A stretch of 64,000 nt of DNA from Penaeicola halotolerans (GCF_016464625.1 NZ_JAEAGO010000001.1:620001-684000), one strand, 5' to 3'. Positions 1 through 8,799 are shown, counted from the stretch's first letter. Notes: a model not told the origin generated them from the letters alone. Made by a program: numbers and translations.

Positions 1-62
1 ATGGTCAATCCCAGGAGAAAAACCATTGAGATGCTTTTGATGTATTTGAATGTATTTTTCAT
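1..62 (-). CDS. Start of an exported protein, probably the RND periplasmic adaptor (partial)
   Basis: An ATG at 62 opens a reading frame that runs off the window edge. The 20 visible codons read as a signal-peptide start: MKNTFKYIKS, then a hydrophobic stretch ending FLLGLT. It begins 14 bp after the stop of the CzcA-TolC gene on the same strand, so it is very likely in the same operon. Metal RND operons normally include a periplasmic adaptor of the CusB/CzcB family, and that is the natural guess, but no adaptor domain is visible in this fragment. Confidence 0.5.
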   Translation of the reverse strand, partial: MKNTFKYIKSISMVFLLGLT

Positions 63-76
63 TGTTGATTTCTTTT

Positions 77-3000
77 TTATTGAATGCCTGAGATGAACTC
101 GATCTGAATGATGGTTTGGTTGTATTGGTTGAGGATGTCCAGGTAGTTGAACCGGACGGTTAAAGCCCGGTTGAGTCCCTGTATGTATTCCACGTAACCA
201 ATTTCCCCGCTTTCAAAACCTCTTTGAGCTTGTTTGAGAATTAGCTCTGCCTGAGGCAGGGCGTTTTGCTCATAATAATCGAGACTGGTTTGAAATTTTT
301 GGTACTGCTGAACGAGCGACCTGAATCTGCCTTGCAGTTCATTTGTTATTGCTTGCAGCCGTGCTTCACTTTCCTGTTTCCTGAGTTCAGCAGCTTTGAT
401 TACCGACCCTTGTGCTTTTGCTCCAAAAAGGGGAATGGCCACACCCACCTGAAAACCTGTAAAACGGTCGCTGGAAGTGAAAGTGATAGGATTGCCATCA
501 ATATCCTGGTTAGGGCCGTTCAACGATTGGTTAAAATAACCCACTGTCAGGTCTGGCAGTAGTCGAGATTTCTCCACTGATTTTTCCCTTTCGGCCACTT
601 CCATTTGTTGGCGGAACCATGCCAAGGTAGGGTTGTTGGCAATACTTGTGGTATCAAGAAGGACAGTGCTTTCCCGTACTTCGAGCTTGCCCACCGTGAT
701 GTCCACCGGACTTTCTACATTGAGTAGGGTTTGTAACTGCGTCTGATAAATCTCGATATCCGACAAGCTTTGTTGCAGCATGGCCTTGATCTCAGCGACC
801 TGCGATTCGGCTGTGGCCTTTTCAAGCAGGTTGCTTTCCCCTGTTTCGTAGCGAAGGTTGGCAGCCCTCACGAAGCGTTGGTAAATGCTGTCCTGCTCCA
901 GCAACAATTGTCTTTTGCTTTTCTCCAGCCAGAGGAAATACCAGGTTGTTTTTACTTGCTGCACCAGTTCATTTTGGGTGGCGTTTTTTCGCCACTCGCT
1001 GGCTTCCATTCTCGCTTTGGCCAACTTGCTTTGGTTGGCATAAAAAGAGGGAAAAGCAAAACTTTGGCTAATGAACAGCCTACTGTCATTATTATATATG
1101 CTGTTGGTCTGCCCATATTCCATTCCTAAATCAGTTTTGGGCAAATTCCAACTTGCCCCTTTTAATGCTCGTTCCTGCTGTGTTTGCAGGTCTGCAGCTT
1201 TCAGGTTAGGGTTATTTTGAATTGCTACCTGAACTGCCTCTTCCAGCGATTGATAGTTGACCGGTGATTCCTGCGCCTTTACTTCCGTAAACTGGAAGAA
1301 AAACAGACCGATGATCAACAAAGGTGCTACGGCTCCCGGTTTTACTTTTATTCCTCTTTCAAAATAGTAGTAAAGGATGGGCAGCACCACAAGCGTTAAG
1401 AAGGTGGCTGTAATTAAGCCGCCAATGACCACTGTGGCTAAAGGGCGCTGAACTTCCGCACCCCCTGATTGGGAAAGCGCCATAGGCAAAAAGCCCAGAG
1501 AAGCTACGGAAGCTGTCATGATCACTGGTCGCAGACGTATGCTTGTGCCTTTGTAAATCCGCTCGAAAATATCTGTGACCCCTTCTTTTTTCAGGTGGTT
1601 GAACTCGCTGATCAGTACGATTCCATTCAGTACGGCCACCCCAAATAAGGCAATGAAGCCAACGCCTGCCGATATACTAAAAGGCATATCCCTTAGCCAT
1701 AAGGCGAAGATGCCCCCGATGGCAGAAAGCGGGATGGCTGTAAAAATGAGTATGCCTTGCTTGATGGAACCAAAGGTGAAATAGAGCAAAACGAAAATCA
1801 GTAACAAGGCCAGAGGCACGGCAAAAGCAAGGCGTTCACGTGCTTCCACGAGGTTTTCAAACTGGCCACCATAGGTAACTGAATAACCTGGTGCGAATAC
1901 GACTGATTCGTCAATTTTATTCCTGAGCTCATCCACCACGCTTTCCACGTCCCGGTTGCGCACATTAAAAGCTACAATGATTCTTCTCCGGGTGTCGTCC
2001 CGCTGGATCTGGTAGGGGCCTTCCTTGATCTCCACATCAGCTACCTGGTACAGCGGTATCTGATGGCCATCTTTTCGGGCAATGTATAAGTTTCGGACAG
2101 ACTCCACATCCTCCCGATTGGTTTTGTCCAGTCTGACTACAAGGTCAAAACGTCTTTCGTTTTCATACACCAATCCTGCGGAAGCCCCGGCAAAGGCTGC
2201 CTGTACCGAGCGGTTTACATCCCGGATACTGAGCCCATATTTTGAGAGTTGGTCTCTCTTATAGTTGATAACGATTTGCGGAATACCCGTTACCTCCTCT
2301 ATGTACAGGTCTACTGCGCCTTCTACAGACGAAGCAAGCTGACCAATCTGTTGGGCATATTCAGAAAGCTCGTTGAGGTCTTCTCCGTAAATTTTCACAG
2401 CCACATCCTGACGAACCCCGGTCATCAGCTCATTAAAGCGCATTTGGATAGGCTGTTGGAAGCCAAAGGTTACCCCAGGTATTACTTCCAGAGCTTCAGC
2501 CATTTTATTGGCCAGTTCTTCCCGATTGGAGGCCGTGACCCATTCGCTCTTATTCTTTAAAATGATCATCAAATCTGCCGCTTCTACGGGCATAGGATCA
2601 GTGGGTATTTCACCTGCTCCGATTTTTGAAACCACTTGTGTAACCTCAGGAAATTGTTCCAATAAGATTTTTTCTGCCTGAGTTGTAGCATTGATTGTGT
2701 TTTGCAATGAACTACCTGTCATTACCCGGGTCTCCACAGCAAAGTCGCCTTCTTCCAGAGTAGGTACAAATTCACCACCCATATTTGAAAATACCCAAAG
2801 CGATACCCCAAATAATCCCAATGCAATGCCTAACATCAATGGTCGTTTATGCATAGCCCAACGAATGGCCGGATCATACAAGCGGTGGAAGAAGCCCATG
2901 ATCTTGTCTGAAATATTGGGCTTGTATTCCGTCTTTTTGCTCAGTACAAGTGCCGACATCATGGGCACATAAGTGAGTGAAAGAATAAATGCCCCAAGAA

Positions 3001-4453
3001 TGGCAAAGCTCACCGTTTGTGCCATTGGGCCAAACATTTTTCCCTCTACACCCACGAGTGCCAGAATAGGCAGGTACACAATAAGGATGATGATCTCCCC
3101 AAAAGCGGCTGAATTCCTGATCTTACTGGCAGATTGATACACTTCCTCGTCCATTTCCTTCTGGGTAAGTTTCCTGCCCAGTTTTAACAAGCCCAGATGG
3201 TGCAAGGTGGCCTCCACAATGATTACCGCTCCATCTACGATTAGCCCAAAGTCAATAGCTCCCAGGCTCATGAGGTTACCCGAAACACCAAAGAGGTTCA
3301 TCATGCCAAAGGCGAAGATGAGCGCAAGGGGAATTACCGATGCTACGATCAGGCCAGCCCGAAGATTTCCCAGCAACAGTAAGAGGACAAAGATGACGAT
3401 CAGCGCGCCTTCTGCCAGGTTTTTGGAAACTGTGCCAATGGCGGTATCGACTAGTTTGGTGCGGTCCAGAAAGGGTTCGATGGTCACGCCTTCAGGTAAT
3501 GTTTTGCGGATTTCGGCAATGCGGCTTTTTACATTTTCAATGACTTCCGCTGAATTTTCTCCCTTTAGCATCATCACGATGGCACTAACCACCTCGCCTT
3601 CACCATCTCGGGTAGTGGCACCATACCGTACAGCACTCCCCAATTGCACCTTGGCGACATCATTTATAAGGACAGGAATCCCATTCTCGTTGTTCTTGAT
3701 CAGCATGTTGCGGATGTCGTCCAGGTCACCGACCAATCCCTCGCTTCGAATGAAATAGGCATTTAGGTTTTTCTCGATGTACGCCCCTCCTGTGTTTTCA
3801 TTGTTCTCTTCCAGTGCTTGAAAAATATCGGCAATGGAAACGTTCATGGCCTTGAGCCTGTCGGGATCAATGGCAATCTCATATTGTTTGAGGTAGCCTC
3901 CAAAACTACTTACATCGGCTACTCCCGGAGTGCCGAGCAACTGTCTGCGCACAATCCAGTCCTGAATTGTCCGCAGTTCACGGGCGTCATATTGGTCTTC
4001 ATAGCCGGGTTCGGTGCCGACTACATATTGATAGATTTCTCCAAGTCCGGTAGTGATGGGAGCCATGCCCGGCTGACCTACCCCCGGTGGGATTTGGGCT
4101 TGCACATCGCCAAGGCGTTCGTTTACCTGCTGCCGGGCCCAATACACGTCCACATCTTCTTTAAACACTATGGTCACTACTGACAGTCCAAAGCGGGAGA
4201 ATGAACGGATCTCGTCCAACTCTGGGATGGTGGCCATCGTAATCTCGATGGGGAAAGTGATTAAACGTTCTACCTCCTCGGCAGCCAGTGAGGGAGAAGT
4301 AGTGATGACCTGCACCTGGTTATTGGTAATATCCGGCACGGCATCAATGGGAAGCCTCGTCAGTGAGTAGCCTCCCCAAATGATCAGGCCTAGCGTAAGC
4401 AGGCCAATGATCAGTTTGTTCTTGACTGAAAATTGAATGATTTTATCCAGCAT
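77..4453 (-). CDS. czcA: CzcA-type heavy-metal RND efflux pump fused to a TolC-like outer membrane factor
   Basis: Inner-membrane proton/cation antiporter of the heavy-metal RND family. It would pump divalent metal ions out through a tripartite complex. Residues 1 to about 1040 are the RND pump, with two sets of transmembrane helices and large periplasmic loops. The transmembrane segment reading AIDFGLIVDGAVIIVE has the Asp-Phe-Gly, Asp and Glu residues typical of the CzcA/CnrA (Co, Zn, Cd, Ni) branch rather than the copper/silver CusA branch. Residues from about 1061 to 1458 follow an extra hydrophobic segment ending VKAQ and form a TolC-like outer membrane efflux protein domain. This pump-TolC fusion is a known Bacteroidota architecture. 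A His/Cys-rich exported protein lies upstream and a probable adaptor downstream. The metal substrate is inferred from the motif only. Confidence 0.93.
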   Translation of the reverse strand: MLDKIIQFSVKNKLIIGLLTLGLIIWGGYSLTRLPIDAVPDITNNQVQVITTSPSLAAEEVERLITFPIEITMATIPELDEIRSFSRFGLSVVTIVFKEDVDVYWARQQVNERLGDVQAQIPPGVGQPGMAPITTGLGEIYQYVVGTEPGYEDQYDARELRTIQDWIVRRQLLGTPGVADVSSFGGYLKQYEIAIDPDRLKAMNVSIADIFQALEENNENTGGAYIEKNLNAYFIRSEGLVGDLDDIRNMLIKNNENGIPVLINDVAKVQLGSAVRYGATTRDGEGEVVSAIVMMLKGENSAEVIENVKSRIAEIRKTLPEGVTIEPFLDRTKLVDTAIGTVSKNLAEGALIVIFVLLLLLGNLRAGLIVASVIPLALIFAFGMMNLFGVSGNLMSLGAIDFGLIVDGAVIIVEATLHHLGLLKLGRKLTQKEMDEEVYQSASKIRNSAAFGEIIILIVYLPILALVGVEGKMFGPMAQTVSFAILGAFILSLTYVPMMSALVLSKKTEYKPNISDKIMGFFHRLYDPAIRWAMHKRPLMLGIALGLFGVSLWVFSNMGGEFVPTLEEGDFAVETRVMTGSSLQNTINATTQAEKILLEQFPEVTQVVSKIGAGEIPTDPMPVEAADLMIILKNKSEWVTASNREELANKMAEALEVIPGVTFGFQQPIQMRFNELMTGVRQDVAVKIYGEDLNELSEYAQQIGQLASSVEGAVDLYIEEVTGIPQIVINYKRDQLSKYGLSIRDVNRSVQAAFAGASAGLVYENERRFDLVVRLDKTNREDVESVRNLYIARKDGHQIPLYQVADVEIKEGPYQIQRDDTRRRIIVAFNVRNRDVESVVDELRNKIDESVVFAPGYSVTYGGQFENLVEARERLAFAVPLALLLIFVLLYFTFGSIKQGILIFTAIPLSAIGGIFALWLRDMPFSISAGVGFIALFGVAVLNGIVLISEFNHLKKEGVTDIFERIYKGTSIRLRPVIMTASVASLGFLPMALSQSGGAEVQRPLATVVIGGLITATFLTLVVLPILYYYFERGIKVKPGAVAPLLIIGLFFFQFTEVKAQESPVNYQSLEEAVQVAIQNNPNLKAADLQTQQERALKGASWNLPKTDLGMEYGQTNSIYNNDSRLFISQSFAFPSFYANQSKLAKARMEASEWRKNATQNELVQQVKTTWYFLWLEKSKRQLLLEQDSIYQRFVRAANLRYETGESNLLEKATAESQVAEIKAMLQQSLSDIEIYQTQLQTLLNVESPVDITVGKLEVRESTVLLDTTSIANNPTLAWFRQQMEVAEREKSVEKSRLLPDLTVGYFNQSLNGPNQDIDGNPITFTSSDRFTGFQVGVAIPLFGAKAQGSVIKAAELRKQESEARLQAITNELQGRFRSLVQQYQKFQTSLDYYEQNALPQAELILKQAQRGFESGEIGYVEYIQGLNRALTVRFNYLDILNQYNQTIIQIEFISGIQ

Positions 4454-4549
4454 TTATTTTGCATTTTATATCCTGATTTAATGAATTGATTGGGGCGAAA
4501 ATGCCCGTCAGAGGGATGCCGGACTGCAATAGAAAAAACAATACCTTAC

Positions 4550-4570
4550 TTCATTGCGCAGTGCGATGAA
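4550..4570. promoter_or_regulatory. Imperfect inverted repeat upstream of czcA
   Basis: A 21-bp imperfect palindrome (arms beginning TTCATTGC and ending GCGATGAA) lies about 100 bp upstream of the pump start and just after the small His/Cys-rich gene. Its position between the two genes would suit a regulator site or a processing hairpin. No metal-responsive regulator gene is visible in the window, so the role is a guess. Confidence 0.25.
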
Positions 4571-4600
4571 ATAAAGACTGATTTTAAAGTGTCCGGTAAA

Positions 4601-4999
4601 TCAGGCCTTGGGGGGCTGGAAAGGGGATTCTGAGTACTCAGAACAAAGAGAAAAATTGTATAGACTACCCTTTGTTTGGGTAGAAAAGTGTAAAGTGGCT
4701 ATTTCTGGTTGACCCAGTAAAGGGGTCATGAAAATGTGGACGTGACAGCACTGGTGCTGACCATGAAAGGGCAGGTTTTCGTCATGCTCATCGTCATGGT
4801 GGTGGTCTTCCGCATCCTGTCCATCACCATAATGAAGGTCTAAAAATGAAATAAATGATAGCCCGTCATGCTCAGCGAATTCTTCGTAGTGCTCAAATAA
4901 ATTAGGCAGTTTAGGTAACTCGCAGCATAAATCCATACCAGGCGCCAGTCCCTGTATAAGGAACAGAAAACTGAACGATATGGATAAGATAGAATTCAT
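4601..4999 (-). CDS. Small His/Cys-rich exported protein, putative metal-binding partner of the pump
   Basis: About 132 residues. I start it at the ATG at 4999, which puts a clean signal peptide first (MNSILSISFSFLFLIQGLAPG); a longer reading from 5032 adds an unlikely leader. The mature part has a cysteine pair near the front (DLCCELP), a run DHHHDDEHDE and a second motif HQCCHVH, and ends with FQPPKA. These histidines, acidic residues and cysteine pairs suggest metal binding outside the inner membrane. Proteins of this size and style (possibly the HYC_CC_PP family) sit beside CzcA-TolC pumps in Bacteroidota. It lies 147 bp upstream of the pump and is probably co-transcribed. Family assignment is tentative. 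Confidence 0.65.
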   Translation of the reverse strand: MNSILSISFSFLFLIQGLAPGMDLCCELPKLPNLFEHYEEFAEHDGLSFISFLDLHYGDGQDAEDHHHDDEHDENLPFHGQHQCCHVHIFMTPLLGQPEIATLHFSTQTKGSLYNFSLCSEYSESPFQPPKA

Positions 5000-5053
5000 T
5001 TGCCCGCAAAGGTACAAAAAATTAATGTGCAAGGGTATTGCAAATTTAATTTT

Positions 5054-7000
5054 TTAATTTGATTCCTCAAGTGAGGTGTTTATGTACTGGTCGTGTGCCT
5101 CACGATGGATAAGACCTGATTTCACAAAGTTGGCAATGTAGCCTTCGGCTGTCTTTGCAGGAATGCTCATTACTTTTGCTACTTCGAGGTACTTCTGACG
5201 GTTGAAGGTACGTGGCAAGGCATACAGAAACTTCTCCTTCTTATTCATGCGAGTTGGCTTAGGCTCTTCTTGTGGAAGTTCTCCAAACACTTTGCTTGAA
5301 TGCTTAACCAGTACTTTGACCATTGAAAGCGAAGCTTGAAAATCCCTTTCCTCACAAATCAGTTTATGGGAAGTGTCGCCTGTTTGACAGCTATTGGATA
5401 ATATTTCTCCAGTGGTGCTGTCGAATGCGCCAATATTTTTATCGTGTATAATGTGGCGCATTTCCATGATCCGCAAAGCGGAAAATATCATGCAGATGCG
5501 GTAGGCAATCAAACCTAACCTTCTGATAGTAGCCATGTAGTCCAACCCTTGAAGGTTCATGTATTTCTCCTGTATTTGTCCGAAGAACTGGTTGAATTGT
5601 TCCTGCTGGTCTGCCGTAAGGTAGAACTGACGGGATTCATCCTCCATGATTACTTTATAGAGTTCATAGAACTTATTGCCCAGGGCTTCAAAGTAATCGT
5701 CTAATCCGTTATCGGTCTGGCTTGCAAAAACATTTTTCCATACCGGGCGAACGTTCATGAAATAGAAGATGAAACGGCTGAATAAGCCGTTTTCAGCGTT
5801 GGGTATTAAAGCCGAAACTTGTTTTGGCGTTCCTGAAAGGACAGTAGAAAGACAAGGGCTTTCTATGTCCACAAACTCACGGTCGGTTCTGCGATAGTAG
5901 GAAATGGTTTCATGGTGAAAGGCTTTTCTAAAGCCATCACTGTAGTTTCCGTAATCGCTCTTGAAGGCATGGGCTAAGGTATCACCTTCGGTCTCGAATA
6001 TCAGACCTCTGCCATCACTATCACCCAAAAGCTGATAAGCTCCCGTTGAACTATTGTTGGCCGGAATGAACAGCATTTTTTCAGGTGGTTTGGCTGGCTT
6101 CTCGATACCGTCTTCCTTTCCCTTCTTGGAGTTGTATTCTGCCATTTCCAATTCATAGTGCTGTTTATGGAGTTTGGCTTGTTCCCTCAATTCTTTGTGA
6201 ATGGGGTTGACTAACTGACGACAATGCACCAAGCGGCCTTTACCTGCGGATGCCTGGGCTGTAATGAATAGGAATAGATTGGGGTATACTCGTTTGCCAT
6301 CATAGATGCCCGATACTTTGGGCAAACATGCGCTGATAGCACCGAGGGAACCGAGGAGAAGAATATCTCTTTCCTCATTGGAAGTGGCAACCGCCACAAC
6401 CTTTTGCAGAAATTCAGGAAGTTCAGGAAACAAGGAATCTGGAAAGGTTGGCATTTGATAGCTATCCTCTGTTTGCTTTTCAGCGGTGCTATCGAATGCG
6501 CCATTTTCTTTATTTAAATTATGGTCGCGCATTTCTTCCGGTTCCTGATTTTCGAGCTGGTGGTATTCAGATTGACTACCATTCAGCTTTTCACTTTTGA
6601 AGGTTCGCTGATCCTGTTTTTCTGTCCGTGGAGGTGCGATGTCAATTCCTGCATCCTTGGCGAGGTAGAAAAAGGTCTTTAGTGAAACGCCATGACCCTT
6701 TGATTTCAAGCAATTGTCAAATTGCTTGTCGCACTCCGGGGCGGAATAGCCTGGATAAAACTGGCTCACCCTATGAAATAGGGTACGTCCATTTTCTCCA
6801 AACTCATCTGAGAAAGCAAATCCGATATTTACCCAATCGCTATAAGTGGACGTAACATCTGTTCGGTTGGCTTCAATGCTTTGGATGATGCGCTCTACTT
6901 CGTCTGATTGGGAATCTGTATTGAAAGTTGGTTGCTCTGTAACTTTCGGTTGCGGGGTTGGCTGATTAAGCCAATCCTGCGGATTGAATGTTTTTCTCAT
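5054..7000 (-). CDS. PriCT_2 / DUF3987 mobile-element replication protein
   Basis: A 648-residue protein of the kind found in integrative and mobilizable elements of Bacteroidota. Residues about 34-115 resemble the PriCT_2 primase C-terminal domain (the stretch around WVNIGFAFSDEFGENGR). Residues about 200-480 are the DUF3987 helicase-like domain, with a P-loop-like AQASAGKGR near residue 252. It probably acts with the upstream BT4734-type protein in element replication. Oddly, it holds two in-frame copies of the same palindromic repeat, near residues 156-181 and 511-539, each containing GAFDST. The neighbouring BT4734-type gene ends 92 bp upstream on the same strand. The replication role is inferred from the family and context. 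Confidence 0.8.
   Translation of the reverse strand: MRKTFNPQDWLNQPTPQPKVTEQPTFNTDSQSDEVERIIQSIEANRTDVTSTYSDWVNIGFAFSDEFGENGRTLFHRVSQFYPGYSAPECDKQFDNCLKSKGHGVSLKTFFYLAKDAGIDIAPPRTEKQDQRTFKSEKLNGSQSEYHQLENQEPEEMRDHNLNKENGAFDSTAEKQTEDSYQMPTFPDSLFPELPEFLQKVVAVATSNEERDILLLGSLGAISACLPKVSGIYDGKRVYPNLFLFITAQASAGKGRLVHCRQLVNPIHKELREQAKLHKQHYELEMAEYNSKKGKEDGIEKPAKPPEKMLFIPANNSSTGAYQLLGDSDGRGLIFETEGDTLAHAFKSDYGNYSDGFRKAFHHETISYYRRTDREFVDIESPCLSTVLSGTPKQVSALIPNAENGLFSRFIFYFMNVRPVWKNVFASQTDNGLDDYFEALGNKFYELYKVIMEDESRQFYLTADQQEQFNQFFGQIQEKYMNLQGLDYMATIRRLGLIAYRICMIFSALRIMEMRHIIHDKNIGAFDSTTGEILSNSCQTGDTSHKLICEERDFQASLSMVKVLVKHSSKVFGELPQEEPKPTRMNKKEKFLYALPRTFNRQKYLEVAKVMSIPAKTAEGYIANFVKSGLIHREAHDQYINTSLEESN
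5384..5466. repeat. In-frame palindromic repeat, copy A
   Basis: One of two related segments inside the DUF3987 gene. It contains a perfect 9-bp stem, AATGCGCCA at 5424-5432 and TGGCGCATT at 5454-5462, with a 21-base loop. It aligns without gaps to copy B at 6456-6533. On the coding strand it reads EMRHIIHDKNIGAFDST and onward. Confidence 0.6.
6456..6533. repeat. In-frame palindromic repeat, copy B
   Basis: Second copy of the palindromic segment in the same gene. Its left arm AATGCGCCA is at 6495-6503 and the right arm TCGCGCATT at 6525-6533, with one mismatch in nine pairs and the same 21-base loop length as copy A. It encodes EMRDHNLNKENGAFDST. Spacing of all conserved blocks equals that in copy A. 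Confidence 0.6.
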
Positions 7001-7092
7001 GTCACTTTTATTTTTTATGGCATTCGAGAACCCAAATCACTTTTATTGAATTGCTTCGCATTAAGGGTGTGATTTAGGTTTCTTTCCATGTC

Positions 7093-8067
7093 CTACAAGT
7101 ATTTAGGATTGATGAATATTTCTGAATCATGCGGAAGAAAACAGGCTCTTGAAATGTCCTTCCCTGATTGGTCTATTTCGAGTTGGTAGGTGTGGGAAAC
7201 GTAGTTTGCTACTGCCTTGAAATAGTCCTGGTGTTTTGCCTGCGTCAAGTCAATTGGGATTACCCATTTTAAGCCATCACCTGAAGGAGATACAAACAGT
7301 AGCTCCGTTTCAAAGTAATGGTCGTTGAGTAGTGCCGTCTTGAGTGTAGGAATGTCCTGAATGTGGTCAAAATCGATTGTGAGCAAGCTTGAATGTTTTT
7401 GAAGGTTTCCATCATTTCTCTTTGAGAAAGTGCCTGAAAAGGTCACATAATCGAAATTTTGAGCCTTGTACCTTCTGGCTTCCTTCTGATCGGGAATGTT
7501 GCGGAGTGTACTCGTACACGAAGCAAATTCATTGCCTTTGATAAGGTGGTACACCTCAACCAAAGAGGCTTGCCGACTTGGTGTTACGTTGGTGACAGGC
7601 TTATTGAAATAGCTGAAAACTGGCGCAGCCGGTTTGACTATTTCAGGAAGAGCAACCGCAGGTTGCGATTCGGTCTGAGCGTAAAAACCCTGTTGCTTTC
7701 CGATACGCAAATGCAGTTCTTCATTCAGCTTATCGAGAAGGGCTTGCCCTTCGAGGCTGAAATGCAGAGCTGCAAAATCAAAGACATTGCCTTGTGCAAT
7801 GGCTTCTTCTGAATCGGTGTGCGTAGCACAACCCTCAACAACCTTTACCAACAATGTAGGCTTGTCCGCATTGAATGGGTTTTTCGCAGGTTTGCAGTCC
7901 CTTCCCGAAAGGGAAAGGACTGTTTGAGCACCTTTTGATTTATCTTTATTCGGTGTGCTCGAATCTTCTGAGTCGATTTCACCCGGATAGTACTGTCGTA
8001 GCACATAGGAGTAGATATTCAAGCCGTAGTGCGTTTTGTCGAGAATGGCTTTTCTACTTACCTCCAT
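7093..8067 (-). CDS. BT4734/BF3469-type (VirE N-terminal domain) primase-like protein
   Basis: A 324-residue protein. The C-terminal half, from about residue 170, matches the BT4734/VirE-N domain of Bacteroidota mobile elements. It has an acidic strand motif LTIDFDH, then FVSPSGDGLKWVI, and an ending with SGKDISRACFLPHD. This domain is related to archaeo-eukaryotic primase-polymerases, where the DxD-like acidic residues bind metal. The N-terminal half resembles no domain I recognise. The gene overlaps the upstream HTH gene by 14 bp and precedes the DUF3987 gene, the standard order in such elements. Likely works in element replication; that role is inferred. Confidence 0.75.
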   Translation of the reverse strand: MEVSRKAILDKTHYGLNIYSYVLRQYYPGEIDSEDSSTPNKDKSKGAQTVLSLSGRDCKPAKNPFNADKPTLLVKVVEGCATHTDSEEAIAQGNVFDFAALHFSLEGQALLDKLNEELHLRIGKQQGFYAQTESQPAVALPEIVKPAAPVFSYFNKPVTNVTPSRQASLVEVYHLIKGNEFASCTSTLRNIPDQKEARRYKAQNFDYVTFSGTFSKRNDGNLQKHSSLLTIDFDHIQDIPTLKTALLNDHYFETELLFVSPSGDGLKWVIPIDLTQAKHQDYFKAVANYVSHTYQLEIDQSGKDISRACFLPHDSEIFINPKYL

Positions 8068-8350
8068 AGTGCTTTGATTTTGAAGGTGAGTAATTGGATT
8101 CCAGCAAGGCTTCTATATCAGAAACCTTGTAGTAGAATTTGCCATTGATTCGGCTGTAGGGAAGAACCCCGCTATCCCGAAGGGATTGGAGGGTTCTTTT
8201 GCTGATGTGAAGCGTTTGCATCACTACCTGTCCATCAATCCATTCTTCGCTGAATTGCTCCAAGCGTGATTTATGGAAGTTGAGGAGGTAGGCTTTGACT
8301 GTTTTTATGTCTTGAGTTAGCGTCAAGATCATATCCATTATCTCGTTCAT
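8054..8350 (-). CDS. Helix-turn-helix (excisionase-like) protein 1
   Basis: About 98 residues, starting at the ATG at 8350, which overlaps the stop of the preceding HTH gene by four bases. A longer frame from 8554 runs over that gene and is unlikely to be used. The middle reads MQTLHISKRTLQSLRDSGVLPYSRINGKFYYKVSDIEALLES, a MerR/excisionase-type winged helix (helix-turn-helix_17 style). Such proteins control excision or expression of the element. Its 3' end overlaps the start of the BT4734-type gene by 14 bp, so translation of the row is probably coupled. Confidence 0.75.
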   Translation of the reverse strand: MNEIMDMILTLTQDIKTVKAYLLNFHKSRLEQFSEEWIDGQVVMQTLHISKRTLQSLRDSGVLPYSRINGKFYYKVSDIEALLESNYSPSKSKHYGGK

Positions 8351-8646
8351 AGCTTCACCCTCCCTTTCTTGATTAGGTAATCCGCAGCTCTTTGGTCTAT
8401 TTCTTCCTGAGTGGAATTGCGGTTGCGTAGTAACCAGCTTTCCAACTCGCTTCTTTTGAAATAGAGCTTCTTTCCATTGGGCTTGTAGTGCGGAATGCTC
8501 CCTGCACTTGTCAACTTGTACAAGTGAGATTGGGAAAGCTCCAGATACTGGCAAGCTTCATTGAAGTTTAAAACTTCCTTTGTGTAAATCCCCTGGCTCT
8601 CAATTAGGCGTTGGAGATTTTCAAGACGTTCAATTATTTCGTCCAT
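8347..8646 (-). CDS. Helix-turn-helix (excisionase-like) protein 2
   Basis: 99 residues. A short N-terminal helix is followed by a MerR/excisionase-type DNA-binding domain, around FNEACQYLELSQSHLYKLTSAG and on to PHYKPNGKKLYFKRSELESWL. It is the first gene of the row HTH-HTH-BT4734-DUF3987 and overlaps the next gene by four bases. Two inverted repeats lie within 70 bp upstream (8675-8692 and 8694-8710) and are natural candidates for its own or its partner's binding sites. Exact role in excision or replication control is inferred from family and position. Confidence 0.78.
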   Translation of the reverse strand: MDEIIERLENLQRLIESQGIYTKEVLNFNEACQYLELSQSHLYKLTSAGSIPHYKPNGKKLYFKRSELESWLLRNRNSTQEEIDQRAADYLIKKGRVKL

Positions 8647-8674
8647 GACTTAATCAATTATGAATTAGGAAATG

Positions 8675-8692
8675 GACATCTGGCCAAATGTC
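8675..8692. promoter_or_regulatory. Inverted repeat upstream of the HTH operon (site 1)
   Basis: Arms GACAT and ATGTC separated by 8 bases, 29 bp upstream of the first HTH start codon. It sits one base from a second, perfect inverted repeat, which makes a paired operator plausible. Confidence 0.4.
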
Positions 8693-8693
8693 A

Positions 8694-8710
8694 TATTCGA
8701 TTGTCGAATA
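8694..8710. promoter_or_regulatory. Perfect inverted repeat upstream of the HTH operon (site 2)
   Basis: TATTCGA and TCGAATA, perfect 7-bp arms with a 3-base spacer, centred about 56 bp upstream of the first HTH start codon. Size and symmetry suit binding by a dimeric regulator. Confidence 0.45.
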
Positions 8711-8765
8711 CAGGGCTAAATTAGAATGGCTAACAGGGCGTTATGAGTGCAGAAAGGAAGGTGCA

Positions 8766-8789
8766 GTGCAGAGTGCAGAGTGCAGAGTG
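8766..8789. repeat. Heptamer tandem repeat GTGCAGA x3
   Basis: Three perfect head-to-tail copies of GTGCAGA plus the start of a fourth. Single copies or near copies occur at about 8747, 8761 and 8867. The array lies in the noncoding stretch between the unknown gene and the HTH operon. It could be an iteron-like array or a slippage-prone simple repeat. Confidence 0.6.
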
Positions 8790-8799
8790 GGGCATGAAA

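Noticed and set aside
3207-3758. 183-residue open frame on the plus strand inside czcA
   Set aside because: It is antisense to a clear RND pump domain and has low-complexity Ser/Arg/Thr-rich content typical of a shadow frame.
6307-6320. CCCGATAC word inside the DUF3987 gene as the distal attachment site
   Set aside because: Only eight bases match the mnmE end, and it lies within intact coding sequence.
8766-8789. CRISPR array
   Set aside because: Seven-base units without spacers and no cas gene anywhere in the window.
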